This document shows, in pieces, positions 62,398 through 64,000 of a stretch of 64,000 nt of DNA. A program made the position numbers and the translations under genes. The notes beneath the pieces are model-generated. The model searched no databases. It was not told the DNA's origin and was given only the letters and a program-made list of their open reading frames with translations. The stretch spans positions 24,844 to 88,843 of the forward strand of contig JBOHQX010000033.1 in assembly GCA_050732395.1 (NCBI GenBank), read 5' to 3'. The DNA is from JBIOXB01 sp050732395 (GTDB lineage Bacteria > Zhuqueibacterota > Zhuqueibacteria > Zhuqueibacterales > Zhuqueibacteraceae). Numbering within the stretch: the stretch's first letter is position 1; the number at the start of each line of letters is the position of its first letter.

Positions 62398-63825
62398 TCA
62401 CTTCATGGCATCCAACCACCCGCCCGTGAAACCTGCGCGTTGCAAGCCGGTCACGATATATTTATTCTTCTTCATCACGTTCCACACGAAGCCGTTGCGC
62501 AAATTTTCGATCATGATCACAATCGGGCCCTGATCGATGCCAAGATAGTCATGGTCAAACCAGCCTTGGGGTGTTTTCGGCGTGACATAAGAAGGATTGA
62601 AAGCATCGAGAAAGCCGTATTCTTTCCAGAGCAAGGTGCCATATCGGGCGCGCATGGCTTTGAGGGCGGGAATGCAAATCTCAGGCGCAAATGCGACCGA
62701 CCCGCCGGCAGCGGTGGGCGCCATGGTGCCGTCATCTTCGATCCAATCAAATGAGACGCCGCGCGCGCGATAAGACCAGAATTTGAGCTGGGTGCCGGCA
62801 CTTGTAAACGTTGTGTCCTTGGGCCCGTCGCAGGCGGTCCAACCCCAAATGCTTTCCGAATAATCGCGATATCCGCGCGGATTTTCTTTGGCGTAAGCTT
62901 GATGGGTATACGTCGCGCGCCGTGAGTTTTCAAAGTAATCCAGGCCTTTGGTTTTCATGTAGTCATCTAGTATGCCGCGAAAATCAATCCAGCAATGCGA
63001 ATATTGGTGGCCGAACAACGGCCCGAAACTGACGAATTCGAGTCCGTAATATTTCGCCCAAACGTAGGGCTTGATCCAGACTTGCCAAACGCTTTCCGGC
63101 AGAGGATGTGTGGGTGAGCCCAGGGCGAGAATGTAGAGTATCATGGCTTCATCATAGCCATCCCAAATATACGGGCCAAAACCTTTTTCGGGGAGCCACG
63201 AGGTCTTCACGCCGGTGGTATCGGACATAAACCAATTCCAATCAACGCGCCGGTAAAGCGAATCGGCGAATGTGCGAATGCTTTGCTCCGCTTCGTGGTC
63301 GCCATCGAAATAGGATTGTGCAAACAACACGCCCGCCAGCAAGATTGCCGTGTCAATGGAGGACAGTTCGCACTTCCATGCACGCGTGGCTTCAGGAATT
63401 TTGAGAAAGTGATAGAAGAAACCCTTGTAGCCCGCGACCTGATCGGCCTGCTGGTGTTGCGGCAGCCGCCAAAAGAAGCGCAGGGTATTGAGTGTGCGTT
63501 GCGCGGCTTCCGGTCGTGTAATCATTTGCCGCTCAGTGGCGAGGGCATAAGCCGTAAGCGCAAAACCGACGGCCGCAATGCTCGAAGGCGCGGGCGTGGG
63601 CCAACGATCGGGCGTCAAACCGGTGTTGGGATGGGTGGTTTCGAGAAAGAATTTCAAAGTGCGGACTTGCAAAGTATCGAGGAATGGGTCCCAAGTCACG
63701 CTTGAACCAGAAGGCATAGTGACCGAATACGCTTCTCTTTGTAGCGATTTTTCCTCGCAGCCACGAAAAGAAAATGCCAGGGCAATGGAAAAAAAGATAC
63801 TACACGATCTCGGCATTTTCATCAT
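62398..63825 (-). CDS. Glucoamylase-family (PF10091-like) exported protein
   Basis: The roughly 475-residue protein has an N-terminal hydrophobic signal (SIFFSIALAFSF). The rest is an (alpha/alpha)6-type catalytic region: GFALTAYALAT near 80, FVSFGPLFGHQYSHCWIDF near 280, YSESIWGWTACDGP near 330, and GTMAPTAAGGSVAFAPE near 370. The end carries WFDHDYLGIDQGPIVIMIEN. These fit the glucoamylase-like family often found in polysaccharide use loci. Start codons at 63855, 63825 and 63822 are possible. It is the first gene of the glycan-use group in this window on the minus strand. Confidence 0.85.
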   Translation of the reverse strand: MMKMPRSCSIFFSIALAFSFRGCEEKSLQREAYSVTMPSGSSVTWDPFLDTLQVRTLKFFLETTHPNTGLTPDRWPTPAPSSIAAVGFALTAYALATERQMITRPEAAQRTLNTLRFFWRLPQHQQADQVAGYKGFFYHFLKIPEATRAWKCELSSIDTAILLAGVLFAQSYFDGDHEAEQSIRTFADSLYRRVDWNWFMSDTTGVKTSWLPEKGFGPYIWDGYDEAMILYILALGSPTHPLPESVWQVWIKPYVWAKYYGLEFVSFGPLFGHQYSHCWIDFRGILDDYMKTKGLDYFENSRRATYTHQAYAKENPRGYRDYSESIWGWTACDGPKDTTFTSAGTQLKFWSYRARGVSFDWIEDDGTMAPTAAGGSVAFAPEICIPALKAMRARYGTLLWKEYGFLDAFNPSYVTPKTPQGWFDHDYLGIDQGPIVIMIENLRNGFVWNVMKKNKYIVTGLQRAGFTGGWLDAMK

Positions 63826-63904
63826 ACGGCATTCGATTGTCCTGTGCTTTGGCATGCATTGAAAGATACTAAAAACAAGTGTAACTATTCAACTCCTGTT
63901 TCTT

Positions 63905-63994
63905 GTAAGCGGATTGAACGGATAAAGCGGATTTCTAAAACTTGTTTTGCAGAATCACTATCCGTTCAATCTGCTTCATCCGTTTACTCTGCTT
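63905..63994. repeat. Nine-mer-phased inverted repeat at the window end
   Basis: 63905-63931 is three 9-mers (GTAAGCGGA, TTGAACGGA, TAAAGCGGA). 63959-63994 is four complementary 9-mers (TATCCGTTC, AATCTGCTT, CATCCGTTT, ACTCTGCTT). It lies upstream of the glucoamylase-like gene. Confidence 0.85.
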
Positions 63995-64000
63995 TTTTTG

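Overview
The window is gene-dense bacterial DNA with no rRNA, tRNA or CRISPR array. The mix of genes resembles uncultivated FCB-group lineages such as candidate phylum KSB1 or Calditrichota: a lone microcompartment vertex protein beside deoC, TPR-rich lipoproteins, a CHAT protease, M16/M28 secreted peptidases, GH5, glucoamylase and sulfatase genes, and many intergenic hairpins. This placement is inference from gene content, not from a marker gene.

Layout. 1-14.3 kb is mostly minus-strand metabolism: a partial NUDIX hydrolase, a SAM hydrolase-like lipoprotein, rocD, a deoxynucleoside catabolic set (eutN-like, deoC, pyrimidine nucleoside phosphorylase), a TonB-like protein, an M28-PDZ peptidase, a DUF4160/DUF2442 pair, an RmlD-like reductase and metH. 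14.4-22.8 kb is a plus-strand module behind a consensus promoter: ECF sigma factor, membrane anti-sigma/TPR protein, membrane HExxH protein, two small membrane proteins and a 1015-residue TPR-CHAT protease, with a divergent zinc-ribbon gene inside. 23-26.8 kb holds an M16 peptidase pair and a DinB-like protein. 27.6-33.6 kb is plus-strand housekeeping (CPBP protease, DUF4416, purM, gpsA, asnS, acyP, apt). 34-37.3 kb has GYF-RDD, TPR lipoprotein and barrel-like genes. 37.8-47.5 kb has a binding protein/histidine kinase/sigma-54 activator triad, a decayed mazF-type locus, a sodium/solute symporter, a GH5 glycosidase and a SurA-like protein. 47.5-55.8 kb is a signalling cluster with one intact kinase/regulator pair and two broken genes. 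56-63.9 kb is a minus-strand glycan-use locus (glucoamylase, sulfatase, ABC binding protein and two permeases) interrupted by a transposase fragment.

The strongest non-genic signal is a family of degenerate short tandem repeats in strict 7-bp phase (6 or 9 bp in some copies). They are often folded into long inverted hairpins and repeatedly begin within 0-25 bp of a stop codon. One array lies in frame inside metH. A second signal is a pair of about 117-bp direct repeats (47.8 and 48.7 kb) whose nested stems show compensatory changes. A third is a REP-like family with variable mini-hairpins and a conserved ATCTT tail.

How genes work together: the deoxynucleoside set would convert deoxynucleosides to glyceraldehyde-3-phosphate and acetaldehyde. 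The 37.8-46 kb and 56-63.9 kb regions suggest sensing, cleaving and importing polysaccharide products. The 14.4-22.8 kb module looks like an envelope-sensing, protease-based signalling system and is the best candidate for an undescribed system.
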